From Williamsia sp. DF01-3 (lineage in GTDB: Bacteria; Actinomycetota; Actinomycetes; Mycobacteriales; Mycobacteriaceae): a stretch of 64,000 bases of DNA. Within the stretch, counting starts at the first letter, position 1. Each line of letters starts with the position of its first letter. The DNA is taken from positions 62,001-126,000 of the forward strand of contig NZ_JALKFS010000001.1 of assembly GCF_023051145.1 (NCBI RefSeq), written 5' to 3'. Positions 8,440 to 16,100 of this stretch are shown here, piece by piece. The position numbers were made by a program, and so were the translations under genes. The notes under the pieces were generated by a model that saw nothing but the letters and a program-made list of their open reading frames with translations, did not search any database and was not told the DNA's origin.

Positions 8440-10263
8440 TTAACTGCTTCCGAATAGCGGCGAGGAGCTACCGGAAGGACTTTCCGGAGACGGACTACCC
8501 GCCGAGACCGGAATGTCGATGACAGGGCCGGGCGTTCCGTTGGTGGCGACGGTCAGAGCCACTCGTGCGACCTCACCGTTGTCGGTTTTCCGAAGCACGA
8601 TGTGGTGCTCGCCGGTTTGGGCATCGGGGGGGACCGCGACGTTCGCGGTAGCGGTGCCGTTGCTGCCTGCGGTCACTGTCGTGAGGAGGACTGGGTCAGA
8701 TTCGAAGTACACGCCGTATGTCGCACCGTTGGTGAGGCCAGTTATGTTCAGTCGCAGCGCCTGGCCACGGGCATAGCCAGCGGTGTCAGCTGGTAGTCCG
8801 GTGGCGAGGAGTCGCAGCCGCAGCGGCGGTGAATCCCGCCAGGTCCGCACTGGGTCGTTGTTGCTGTTCATGATGTCGGCGAACCAGTTTGTCCCCGGTC
8901 CGGTGGCGTCTAGACCTCCGCAGCGACCGGATAGTGCGTGCTCGTATGCGGCGTAAGCTTCAGTGCCGTCGTATTTGCCGTTGCCGTTGAGGTCGAAACG
9001 GTCCTCGTCGGGATACAACGGGCCCGGCTGGAACTTCGTAACTGCCGCATTCTTGAGGGCATCATTGTCGAGAGCGATCTGTACAGACACCGCGGTCGAT
9101 CCTGGGGTGAGTGCGATCGGGTCGCTGTAGCCGAGCAGACTCGCAATGCTCGTGAGCCGTTGGCTGTTGGCGGTGATTTGGATGATGTCGAGTGCGTCTG
9201 GGGGGGCTGTCCCGCTCCGGTTAGACATGGCCATTCCGACCTGGCATTGTTCCAGCGCTTGGTAAAGGTTGTACATCATCAGCCGATCCCCTGCTGCAGC
9301 CGGACGCTCCAGACTGTAGGTCGCGGTGACCGAATCGCCGGCGGCGTAGACGTCCTTAACGGGCTCGATCTTCGGCCCCATTCCGTACGCCAATCGGGCC
9401 TTTGTGATGGTGGCGTGCAACGCCTTCGACATGAACTCGACTTCACTCGTTGGCGACGGCGAAGCGCCGGCACTCGTCACGAACTTCATCCCATCGTTGA
9501 AGTACGTCAGGTGTGTGTCGTGCTTGAAGGGTGGACCCACCGCGCAGATGACGTCCTCGTCGTGGCAGATTGAGACCCGATCAACACCGGGCAGCGTGTA
9601 GAACGTGTCGTTGTAGTCTCCGAGTAGGACCCGAAATATTCCTTGCCCGTCCGAACCGGATCCGTAGACGCCGTCGGCATTTGGTTTCTGCAGCGGATCG
9701 CCAACAGCGAAGACTCCGGCGACGCGGGACTCGCCGGGGTGAGTGATGTTGAGGGTGTTAGCGGCAGTGCGGGCCGCCATCGCTCCTTGTGAATAGCCGA
9801 CGAATACAACTTTCGGGTCGGCGCAGCCCGGTGCTTGACTGAACTCCCGGTACACCCGCAGGGCCGCGGCCGCACCCTCGTTCGCCGAGGCGATGACCGC
9901 TTCGGAGTTTTCCACCGTACCGTCATCCCAAATCACCACCGGCACTGCCGGATAGCCTTCGGTCCCCAGCGAACCTCCAGGCGCGGGGACATCCAGAATT
10001 GGGGCACCGCGCAGGTAGTCGCCCCCCGCCGCTTCGCGGAGCAGTTTATGGAGCGTCGGGCCTTCCCAACCACCCCCGGTCTGCCCGGGATAGCTCGTCA
10101 TTCCCACCGACGTCTCACCCGAACCCCGTAGCGGAATGATGACCACCGGCACACAGTTGGAGTTCGCTGCCGCCGCCACGGGCGCAGCCCACAGCGGCAC
10201 CACCACCGATGCCAGCACCGCCGCGGCAACCGACAACACCGTTGCCCGCCATTTACGGATCAT
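8440..10263 (-). CDS. Secreted cutinase-like esterase with EF-hand-type loop and C-terminal beta domain
   Basis: The 607-residue protein starts at the ATG at 10263 (MIRKW, signal peptide to about residue 33). Residues 35-260 form a cutinase/serine esterase domain: VVIIPLRGSGE, nucleophile elbow GYSQG (Ser158), and the cysteine-bounded Asp segment CHDEDVIC followed by HLTYF with the likely catalytic His. The protein is much longer than plain cutinases (about 200-250). A middle part carries DLNGNGKYDGTE, which fits a calcium-binding EF-hand/dockerin loop. A C-terminal Ig-like domain (LRLNITGLTNGATYGVYF, GEHHIVL) precedes a Ser/Pro-rich tail ending PLFGSS, which echoes the CFGS tags but lacks the cysteines. 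Likely substrate: lipid or polyester esters outside the cell. Confidence 0.8.
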   Translation of the reverse strand: MIRKWRATVLSVAAAVLASVVVPLWAAPVAAAANSNCVPVVIIPLRGSGETSVGMTSYPGQTGGGWEGPTLHKLLREAAGGDYLRGAPILDVPAPGGSLGTEGYPAVPVVIWDDGTVENSEAVIASANEGAAAALRVYREFSQAPGCADPKVVFVGYSQGAMAARTAANTLNITHPGESRVAGVFAVGDPLQKPNADGVYGSGSDGQGIFRVLLGDYNDTFYTLPGVDRVSICHDEDVICAVGPPFKHDTHLTYFNDGMKFVTSAGASPSPTSEVEFMSKALHATITKARLAYGMGPKIEPVKDVYAAGDSVTATYSLERPAAAGDRLMMYNLYQALEQCQVGMAMSNRSGTAPPDALDIIQITANSQRLTSIASLLGYSDPIALTPGSTAVSVQIALDNDALKNAAVTKFQPGPLYPDEDRFDLNGNGKYDGTEAYAAYEHALSGRCGGLDATGPGTNWFADIMNSNNDPVRTWRDSPPLRLRLLATGLPADTAGYARGQALRLNITGLTNGATYGVYFESDPVLLTTVTAGSNGTATANVAVPPDAQTGEHHIVLRKTDNGEVARVALTVATNGTPGPVIDIPVSAGSPSPESPSGSSSPLFGSS

Positions 10264-11394
10264 CCTCGAACCCCCAAGATTACCGCCTACCTTCGGGTAG
10301 GACGCAGAAATACTAGCCCGCCGGACCACGGTCTGCCAGATGCTGTAACGCCACCCTCGCCCGTCGTCGGCCGAACAATCCGGACACCGCTTGCGCATCA
10401 CAAGCACAAACGAAGGGGCCTAGTCATATGAACAGCTGACTTGGCACTCTCCCCCACGTAGATCAGGTAACGTGACGATTGGCATTTTCCCAAGTGCACC
10501 ACAGTGTCTCCCGTCTGGCGGGGTTCGGCCCCTAGACGGGGGCACTGTGCGAAGCGCGCGAGAAACGTGAGACGAACGCCGCGAAAGCATACACACAGCG
10601 ACGGGGCATTCAGAGACCCAACTCCACTCTTGGTGGTCCGTTTTCACCGATCTGATTGCGATACCCAGTCAGCTTCACCCGAGGCAATTTCAGTCATCGA
10701 GCTCACTCGTTGTCCCCGAAGACCCTCCGCCCCCCACACCACAAGCAGCCGCTACAGCGAACACCGACGGATACGCAAGTAGACGACACCCCAACGGCAC
10801 GGTGCGATTCACGTTGAACACCGGCGCAGGAACCTGACGATGCCCGCACGACTCCGAGCGGGCATGCTCGAGGTCGCCCTGGCTATCGGCGCACTCATCG
10901 GTGTCGCCTGCAAGTCGTCGCCATCGTGTTGCCGCGAGAGTTGCGGGCGCGTCAAGGGGTGGAGACAGAAGCAGCTACAGGGGTGTCCGAACCCGTCAGT
11001 GCCGCAAGGGGACCGCGCCCGGCCTTCTATGCAGTGATCGTCCGGTTCGTGGTGAATGTTCCGGTTCTGGTTCCACTCCGAAGATTGCAGCCGCACGCCC
11101 AGCAAAGCGGGCACTTTGCCACTGCCACGCGGGGTCTGTATTGACTACCGACCACTTCCTTCTCGACGAGGTGCGTTGCAACAAGCAGTCCTGCATTGAC
11201 ACGTTGAGATCGTCCACGTTGTCATCTGGAAGTGGGATTGACTTCGGTGACGTGCCCGGCGGGGTTGCGCCGGGCGTTGGTACGAACGCATGAATTGTGT
11301 GTCGATGGCCTGGTTAAAACGCTTTCCTTCATTGTCGAGACATACTCTGCCAGTGGCGCATTAGCGCTGAACCCACCCGGAGAGGAAGACAATC
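10264..11394. other. Long intergenic region between cutinase and RiPP cluster
   Basis: No gene is supported in these 1.1 kb. A frame around 10909-11144 on plus has mildly protein-like text (YAVIVRFVVNVPVLVPLRRL) but no start or motif, and may be an eroded gene. A GC-rich hairpin lies at 11254-11275. The last 100 bases hold the promoter and the AGAGGAAG ribosome site of the RiPP precursor. Confidence 0.4.
11254..11275 (+). terminator. GC-rich hairpin before the RiPP cluster
   Basis: GCCCGGCG-GGGTTG-CGCCGGGC is a perfect 8-bp stem with a 6-base loop and no T-run. It probably insulates the RiPP operon from upstream transcription, or it lies in the 5' leader. Confidence 0.4.
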
Positions 11395-11538
11395 ATGCGC
11401 GAAATCAACCAGCCCGCAGTCCGGTCCGAGGACGCTGACAAGCCCTTGTTCCTCAAGAGCGTTGTTGAGCCGCTCGACGACCGCGTCGAGATGGGCAAGC
11501 TGTCGAAGATGTGCAAGAACTCCTTCTACGGCAACTAG
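11395..11538 (+). CDS. RiPP precursor peptide (47 residues)
   Basis: A short gene with ribosome site AGAGGAAG six bases before the ATG. The leader (about 1-35) is charged and includes KPLFLKSVVEPLDD, a likely recognition helix. The end, KMCKNSFYGN, is the likely core. It is the first gene of a co-oriented set holding an unknown protein, an ATP-grasp enzyme, a radical SAM/SPASM enzyme, a PqqD-like protein and an M50 protease, the standard neighbourhood of a ribosomally made, modified peptide. It is not mycofactocin: the MftA ending and MftB-F set are absent. The core offers one Cys, two aromatic residues and an Asn; Tyr-Gly-Asn would fit an aromatic-X-X crosslink, but that is inference. Confidence 0.72.
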   Translation: MREINQPAVRSEDADKPLFLKSVVEPLDDRVEMGKLSKMCKNSFYGN

Positions 11539-11546
11539 CGGTCACG

Positions 11547-11575
11547 GCGTGGGCGACCTTTTGGGCCGCCCACGC
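11547..11575 (+). terminator. Attenuator-like hairpin between precursor and enzyme genes
   Basis: GCGTGGGCG (11547-11555) pairs perfectly with CGCCCACGC (11567-11575) across an 11-base loop containing TTTT. It starts 8 bases after the precursor stop. Partial terminators in this place are common in RiPP operons and give far more precursor than enzyme mRNA; that role here is inferred. Confidence 0.65.
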
Positions 11576-11590
11576 TTCGCTATCGACGTG

Positions 11591-12409
11591 ATGAAACTTT
11601 TCATTTCACACGCTCCCGGAACCACGCAGGCTGACAGTCAGTATCGTGAATGGGAGCGTCTTTTCGGCCATGATGACTGGCAGCAACGCCTCAGTGTGCT
11701 CGGCGCCTACGGCATCGACCACAAGACACTGCCAGCCGAAATCGAGACATCGGTCCAGCTCCTGACTCAGGTGGAGGTTGGTGCTCGTCTCATTGCCCAG
11801 CAGTACGGCGTGCCGCTGATACCGGAAATAGACGGCGCAGCTGCGATTCTTCGGGTGGCTCGATCACTCGCTCAACGCCGCAACCGGGGACACGAATGCG
11901 TCGACTTCGGCTTTCTTGACGCGTCTGTGGCAATCCTGACCGACCTTGGACTGCCTACTGGCGTCACGACACAGTGGACCCGAGGCATCGAAGTACTCGC
12001 GTGCGCTAGCAGACCATCCTGGAGCACTACCGAGATCGAGGATGCTGCCAGCTCGCTGCCGTTAGCAGTGGTAAACCACATCTTGCAAAGCATTTCAGGT
12101 TTGTCGACCGTAGGCGATGTACTCAGTGCCGGTACGGCTGTGGACTGGCTTCTGCAAGATATCGCCCTGTTGTTGAGTGATGCGCCGAGGACCGGGCACA
12201 CCGCCCCCATCAGCGATGCGCTCGTCATCAACCCCCACGTTCTAGACCAGCGGACGCAACGTGTTCTTGCCGTTCTTGATGTGCGTGCCCGCCACTTCTC
12301 AGGTGCGCTCGAGGCAGACTTACCCTCGTTCATTAGCGACCATTTTGGCCCCGTGCGACACATGGTGGGCATCGTCGCAACGGGCCTTGAGCAGCGTGGT
12401 CTGCTATGA
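11591..12409 (+). CDS. RiPP-cluster protein of unknown function
   Basis: The 272-residue protein follows the precursor and its hairpin and overlaps the ATP-grasp gene by 4 bases. I place the start at ATG 11591 (MKLFISHAPG), because the open frame upstream overlaps the precursor in another phase. The sequence is soluble and mostly helical, with no signal peptide, membrane segment or metal motif. Landmarks are REWERLFGHDDWQQRL near the start, HECVDFGFLDASVAIL, and a C-terminal VLDVRARHFSGALEADLPSF. I recognise no family. Tight coupling suggests a needed part of peptide modification, perhaps a scaffold or a second tailoring enzyme. Confidence 0.7.
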   Translation: MKLFISHAPGTTQADSQYREWERLFGHDDWQQRLSVLGAYGIDHKTLPAEIETSVQLLTQVEVGARLIAQQYGVPLIPEIDGAAAILRVARSLAQRRNRGHECVDFGFLDASVAILTDLGLPTGVTTQWTRGIEVLACASRPSWSTTEIEDAASSLPLAVVNHILQSISGLSTVGDVLSAGTAVDWLLQDIALLLSDAPRTGHTAPISDALVINPHVLDQRTQRVLAVLDVRARHFSGALEADLPSFISDHFGPVRHMVGIVATGLEQRGLL

Positions 12410-13326
12410 GCGCAATCGTTCTAGCTGACCATGACGACCCCGATTTTGCGGTCGCGGCTGGTGGCACGTCTGATGTTCGGCTGTTCCCCTTGGGGCTGCC
12501 GGCAGATGAGTATCGACTCATCCGCTCGGGCGGACAGTGGGCGCTGCATACCTCGCGGTGTGTGCTCAGTGAGCGGCACGTTGCATCCGCGTCACGAGTG
12601 GTGGTTCGGCGTTGGCGTTCCTCGCCGCCTCGTCCACTGGTTGATGTGGAACGTTCCGCACGTCGAACCGACCCTGTAGCGCAGTATGTGCAGCGTCAGT
12701 GGGAATCAACGGTGCTGGGGTTGTTGTTTCTCGCGTACACGGCTCGGCCAGAGGGATGGTCGCGCAGTCCTTTTCACGTCGACAACAAGATCGTCACCCA
12801 TCACGTCCTGGCGGACTTGGGTGTTCTACCTGACTGCGCCATTGCTCAGGATCTCAATGATGTGCCCGTGTGGCCAGCAACGGTGGCCAAACCGATCGAT
12901 AGTGATCAGAGCTGCGGAACCGACCGTAGGGCAACTACTTTGCTGGTCTCACCCGCCGACCGTCGAACCCGGCAACCGGGCCCGATGATGACCCAGCGCG
13001 CGATCATTTCGAGCCGAGAAATCCGAGCTGTGTACAGCTTCGGTCAGATCGGTGCCGTCGTGCACACCAGAGACGTGGACGCGGATTCGGTCGACACCCG
13101 ACTGGCACTGTCTGGGGAGATCGCACCTTTCGCCTCCTCTCGCCTGAGGACGGTGATGGAACAGATTTCCAGGCGGCTCGCCCTCCGTGTGTTCACCGTC
13201 GACGTCAAGCTCGACGACGATGACCGCCTGTGGTGGCTTGACGTCAATCCCGACGGCCTCGTGTCGCCCTTTGATGACGTCGACGGCACGTTGCGCCACA
13301 CGCTCCTCGCCGGCCTGCGAAACTAA
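12406..13326 (+). CDS. ATP-grasp RiPP maturase (MvdD/TgmB-like)
   Basis: The 306-residue protein has the look of short ATP-grasp peptide ligases such as MdnB/MdnC and TgmB. QWESTVLGLLF lies in the middle of the N-terminal domain, VAKPID in the ATP-binding lobe, and MTQRAIISSREIRAVYSFGQ leads into the lid. The magnesium site VDVKLDDDDRLWWLDVNPDG, with the D-x-N-P-x-G end, corresponds to the ExNPxG of the family. These enzymes phosphorylate an Asp/Glu side chain and close an ester or amide ring in a precursor peptide. The leader and core here have Asp/Glu as well as Ser/Lys. The gene overlaps the upstream gene by 4 bases and lies 16 bases before the radical SAM gene. Confidence 0.8.
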   Translation: MSAIVLADHDDPDFAVAAGGTSDVRLFPLGLPADEYRLIRSGGQWALHTSRCVLSERHVASASRVVVRRWRSSPPRPLVDVERSARRTDPVAQYVQRQWESTVLGLLFLAYTARPEGWSRSPFHVDNKIVTHHVLADLGVLPDCAIAQDLNDVPVWPATVAKPIDSDQSCGTDRRATTLLVSPADRRTRQPGPMMTQRAIISSREIRAVYSFGQIGAVVHTRDVDADSVDTRLALSGEIAPFASSRLRTVMEQISRRLALRVFTVDVKLDDDDRLWWLDVNPDGLVSPFDDVDGTLRHTLLAGLRN

Positions 13327-13342
13327 GAGAAAGCAGATTCAC

Positions 13343-14731
13343 ATGCACACGCCTCTACCCCTGAGCTCGCCTAGTGCCGCCGACACACACCGGCTCAGGT
13401 TGAGCACCTACACGCGAATCGTCGACGTGCACAACGACACCAGCGTGATACTCAACTTGCCTCGTAGGGTTGCCGACGTGGTCCCTACGGTGCAGGCACA
13501 AGTTTTGCAGGCCGATCTGCACAATGCCGACCCGCAGTGGGTTCGGTACGCCACCCGCGTCGGCTACCTCACCGACCAGACCCGTGAGTCCGAGAGACAG
13601 TGGTTTCGAGAACTCGTCGGCACCATCGCCGACGACAAGAGGGACGGTGCGGTCGCGACCCTCAGCTTGGTCACCACAAACACGTGTAACCTGGCCTGTT
13701 CGTACTGTTTTCAGTCCGACAGCGGAATGCGAGAGATTGCTCAACGCTTCATGACGATCGATCAGGCGAAAGAGAGTTTCGCCGCTATTGACCGTTTGGT
13801 CGACAACGGGCAGGTCTTGTCCCACATCGAGTTGTTCGGCGGCGAACCCCTGTTGCCCAGTACTCGCAGGGTCGTTGAGTATGCCGTCCTGGAAGCAGAA
13901 CGCCGGGGCCTGCTCACCCGGGCCACCTCCAACGGCGTCTTTTTAGATCACTTCGTCGACCTCCTCGGGCCCACCCGGATCTACGACTTGCAAGTGACAC
14001 TCGACGGATCTGCCCGCTTCCACGACGAGCGTCGTATCGGCAAGAAACGCCAACCCACGTTCGACCGTATTTTGGCCAATATCGAGCTGGCAGTAGCACG
14101 CGGTGTCGATGTCGACATTCGAGCCAACATCGACCGGCGGAACATCGACGGCCTGATCGAACTCATCGACGTCCTCGACACCCGCGAACTCCTTGACGCC
14201 CCGAACGTGGAGTTCACCTGGGTGAATGTGTGGCCGGACGAGGCGGCAGAAGACGACGTCGATTCGGGTTTCTTTATGACGCGAGCTGACATTGACGCGC
14301 ACTTGGCCCACCAGAGCAGTAACCACCCCGCCCTAACTAAGGTGTCGCCACCTCCAACACCCCTGTCGGCCTACCTGTCCGAGATCATGCACGATCCGCA
14401 AATCCGGTTCTGCGGTGCCGGCGCGAATAACCTTTTTGTCTCCCCGGAAGCGTTGGTGTACAGCTGCGACGAACATGTCGGCCAGCCCCAACGCGCGGTA
14501 GCCACCATAGACGAAGCAGGCATTGCACCGTTGCCGCTCTGGGACGTATGGCGCGATCGTCGGATCGACAAACTGACGAACTGTGTCGATTGCTCAGTCT
14601 CACTGGCCCACGGTGGAGGATGTGGAGCCAAACTATCTGACGCGCAATTGGGCCGCTACGGTGCTTGCGGTACGTTCCCGGCGGACTTCGACAATGAAGT
14701 TCGACGTCTCGCGCTGATTACCGAACCGTGA
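13343..14731 (+). CDS. Radical SAM/SPASM peptide maturase
   Basis: The 462-residue protein starts at ATG 13343. Residues 1-105 form a leader-binding-type N-terminal region. The radical SAM domain has the cluster motif CNLACSYC (Cys115, 119, 122), followed by ELFGGEPLL, the GGEP S-adenosylmethionine motif, and LQVTLDGS. The C-terminal SPASM part has cysteines in RFCGAGANNL, YSCDEH, CVDC, GGCGAK and GACGTF for auxiliary iron-sulfur clusters. Such enzymes make carbon-carbon or thioether crosslinks in RiPPs. Its 4-base overlap with the PqqD-like gene supports a maturase/recognition pair. Crosslink type is not decidable from sequence. Confidence 0.92.
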   Translation: MHTPLPLSSPSAADTHRLRLSTYTRIVDVHNDTSVILNLPRRVADVVPTVQAQVLQADLHNADPQWVRYATRVGYLTDQTRESERQWFRELVGTIADDKRDGAVATLSLVTTNTCNLACSYCFQSDSGMREIAQRFMTIDQAKESFAAIDRLVDNGQVLSHIELFGGEPLLPSTRRVVEYAVLEAERRGLLTRATSNGVFLDHFVDLLGPTRIYDLQVTLDGSARFHDERRIGKKRQPTFDRILANIELAVARGVDVDIRANIDRRNIDGLIELIDVLDTRELLDAPNVEFTWVNVWPDEAAEDDVDSGFFMTRADIDAHLAHQSSNHPALTKVSPPPTPLSAYLSEIMHDPQIRFCGAGANNLFVSPEALVYSCDEHVGQPQRAVATIDEAGIAPLPLWDVWRDRRIDKLTNCVDCSVSLAHGGGCGAKLSDAQLGRYGACGTFPADFDNEVRRLALITEP

Positions 14732-15060
14732 TAACCATCGCTCTGGCCGAAGGCGCATCAGTCGGCGCATCCGGCAACTGCGTCGCGCACTCGCCGAGCG
14801 CAGGAACATTCTCAGTCGACGACACGACCAGGTGCTTGCTTGAGGATCTTGCGCGTCACGGCTCACGCAACTTAGCTGCGGCTGACGATGACACAATGCA
14901 GTCACTTCTGCTTCTCAAGCAGAAAGGTCTAGTCGTATTCGGCGGCTACGACACCACAGGTACGGCTCACAGTGCTTACCTCCCATCGGTTACTGACTTG
15001 GTTGTACGTAAACCCAGCCGCACAGTCGAGCGCATTTTCCACATCATTGCTACCCCCTGA
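14728..15060 (+). CDS. PqqD-like precursor-recognition protein
   Basis: The 110-residue protein has a PqqD/RRE-like central part: SPSAGTFSVDDTTRCLLEDL, then a linker and a helix-strand end, LLLLKQKGLVVFGG. This matches the pattern of PqqD and other RiPP recognition elements (strand, acidic helix, GL-end helix). Such domains bind the leader peptide and present it to the radical SAM enzyme. It overlaps that enzyme's gene by 4 bases and precedes the protease by 8. The assignment is by pattern and context; the fold was not tested. Confidence 0.65.
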   Translation: MITIALAEGASVGASGNCVAHSPSAGTFSVDDTTRCLLEDLARHGSRNLAAADDDTMQSLLLLKQKGLVVFGGYDTTGTAHSAYLPSVTDLVVRKPSRTVERIFHIIATP

Positions 15061-15068
15061 CCCCACTG

Positions 15069-15827
15069 GTGAGCACGGTCGGAGTGTGCATTGGAACCGT
15101 CCTGACCCTCAGTTGGCTGATCTATTGGATGGTCTTTGCCGTACCAGCAGCGCAACTATATGCAGCAATAACAACGTCGCCACTCGTACTTCTCGCCCTG
15201 ATCGCGGCGGCGTGCGCCGTCAAGCTGCTCCTGCATGAAGTCGGGCACTACGCGGCAGCAACGACAGTAGGGATTCGTCCTACAGTTGGGTTCGGGTTGT
15301 ACTTCACCGGTCCTGTCGCCTACGTCGACCTCTCACCCCTCGACACCCGCCCCACCGCCGTACGCATACGGGCAGACCTCGGCGGCGTAGCCATCGACGG
15401 ATACGTACTGACCATCCTCAGCGCGACAGCGATTCACCTCGTCAACAACATTTTGACTGCCGTCGTCGTTGCTATCACAGCGGCCACCTTCGGATCGTTC
15501 AACCTCACCGAAAAATCGGACCTGTACTGGGTGCTACGAGACCGATTCAGCGGAAGAGCGGTGACCGAATGCTGGGACCGCCCCTTGACATTGGTTAAAC
15601 GGTACAGACGCGATCGGTCTTCACAGAGGTTCGTTCGAGTACTCCTCACCGTCTATGCAGCGCTGTTCTTGCTTCAGTTGACCGCCTTCATCCGCTGGCT
15701 CCCAGACATGTTGGAGGAGATCGCGGTCCACGGCGCAGCGTCGCTCACCGGCCCGGCCGTTGTGATGGCATTCTTCCTTCTGGCCGCGGCCGCCGCCCAC
15801 ATCGTGGCACGGCGCCACACGCAATAA
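15069..15827 (+). CDS. M50 (YydH-like) membrane metalloprotease of the RiPP cluster
   Basis: The 252-residue integral membrane protein starts with GTG. It has TM helices near 1-30 and 38-58, with zinc motif HEVGH (about residues 57-61) in the next segment. Two more helices and a conserved-looking NLTEKSDLYWVLRDRF follow; this matches the N-x-x-x-x-x-DGYW-x-x-x-D region of YydH-type peptidases, with DLYW in place of DGYW. Two helices end the protein. In RiPP systems such proteases cut off the leader during export. No ABC transporter lies nearby, so the protease may be the only dedicated exit step, or export uses another locus. Confidence 0.78.
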   Translation: MSTVGVCIGTVLTLSWLIYWMVFAVPAAQLYAAITTSPLVLLALIAAACAVKLLLHEVGHYAAATTVGIRPTVGFGLYFTGPVAYVDLSPLDTRPTAVRIRADLGGVAIDGYVLTILSATAIHLVNNILTAVVVAITAATFGSFNLTEKSDLYWVLRDRFSGRAVTECWDRPLTLVKRYRRDRSSQRFVRVLLTVYAALFLLQLTAFIRWLPDMLEEIAVHGAASLTGPAVVMAFFLLAAAAAHIVARRHTQ

Positions 15828-15844
15828 CTCTCACACCATCCGGC

Positions 15845-15864
15845 GTAGCGCCTTCAGGCGCTAC
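15845..15864 (+). terminator. Terminator hairpin after the RiPP operon
   Basis: GTAGCGCC-TTCA-GGCGCTAC is a perfect 8-bp stem with a 4-base loop, 18 bases after the M50 stop. It likely ends the RiPP operon. No clear T-run follows, as is usual for actinobacteria. Confidence 0.65.
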
Positions 15865-16100
15865 CACTGGCGGCACTGTCACACGTCGCCGGACGCGGAA
15901 CACCCGGCGTTGGCGTGAGTATGTCCAGACACTAATTGGGGGTGAATTGCGTCCGTTCCTGTCTGACTAACACCGTCTGGGCATCCCACCGCCCGGGGAG
16001 CGTCGCCGCGGAACTGGGGTGTACACGGGCCGCGACGCTACCGCGGAAACGTGCGCGTCATTGCTGCGGTTGAACGCCAAGAGGGAGCAGGATCGACATC

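Noticed and set aside
11395-15827. Mycofactocin cluster
   Set aside because: The precursor does not end like MftA, there is an ATP-grasp gene, and MftB-F type genes are missing.
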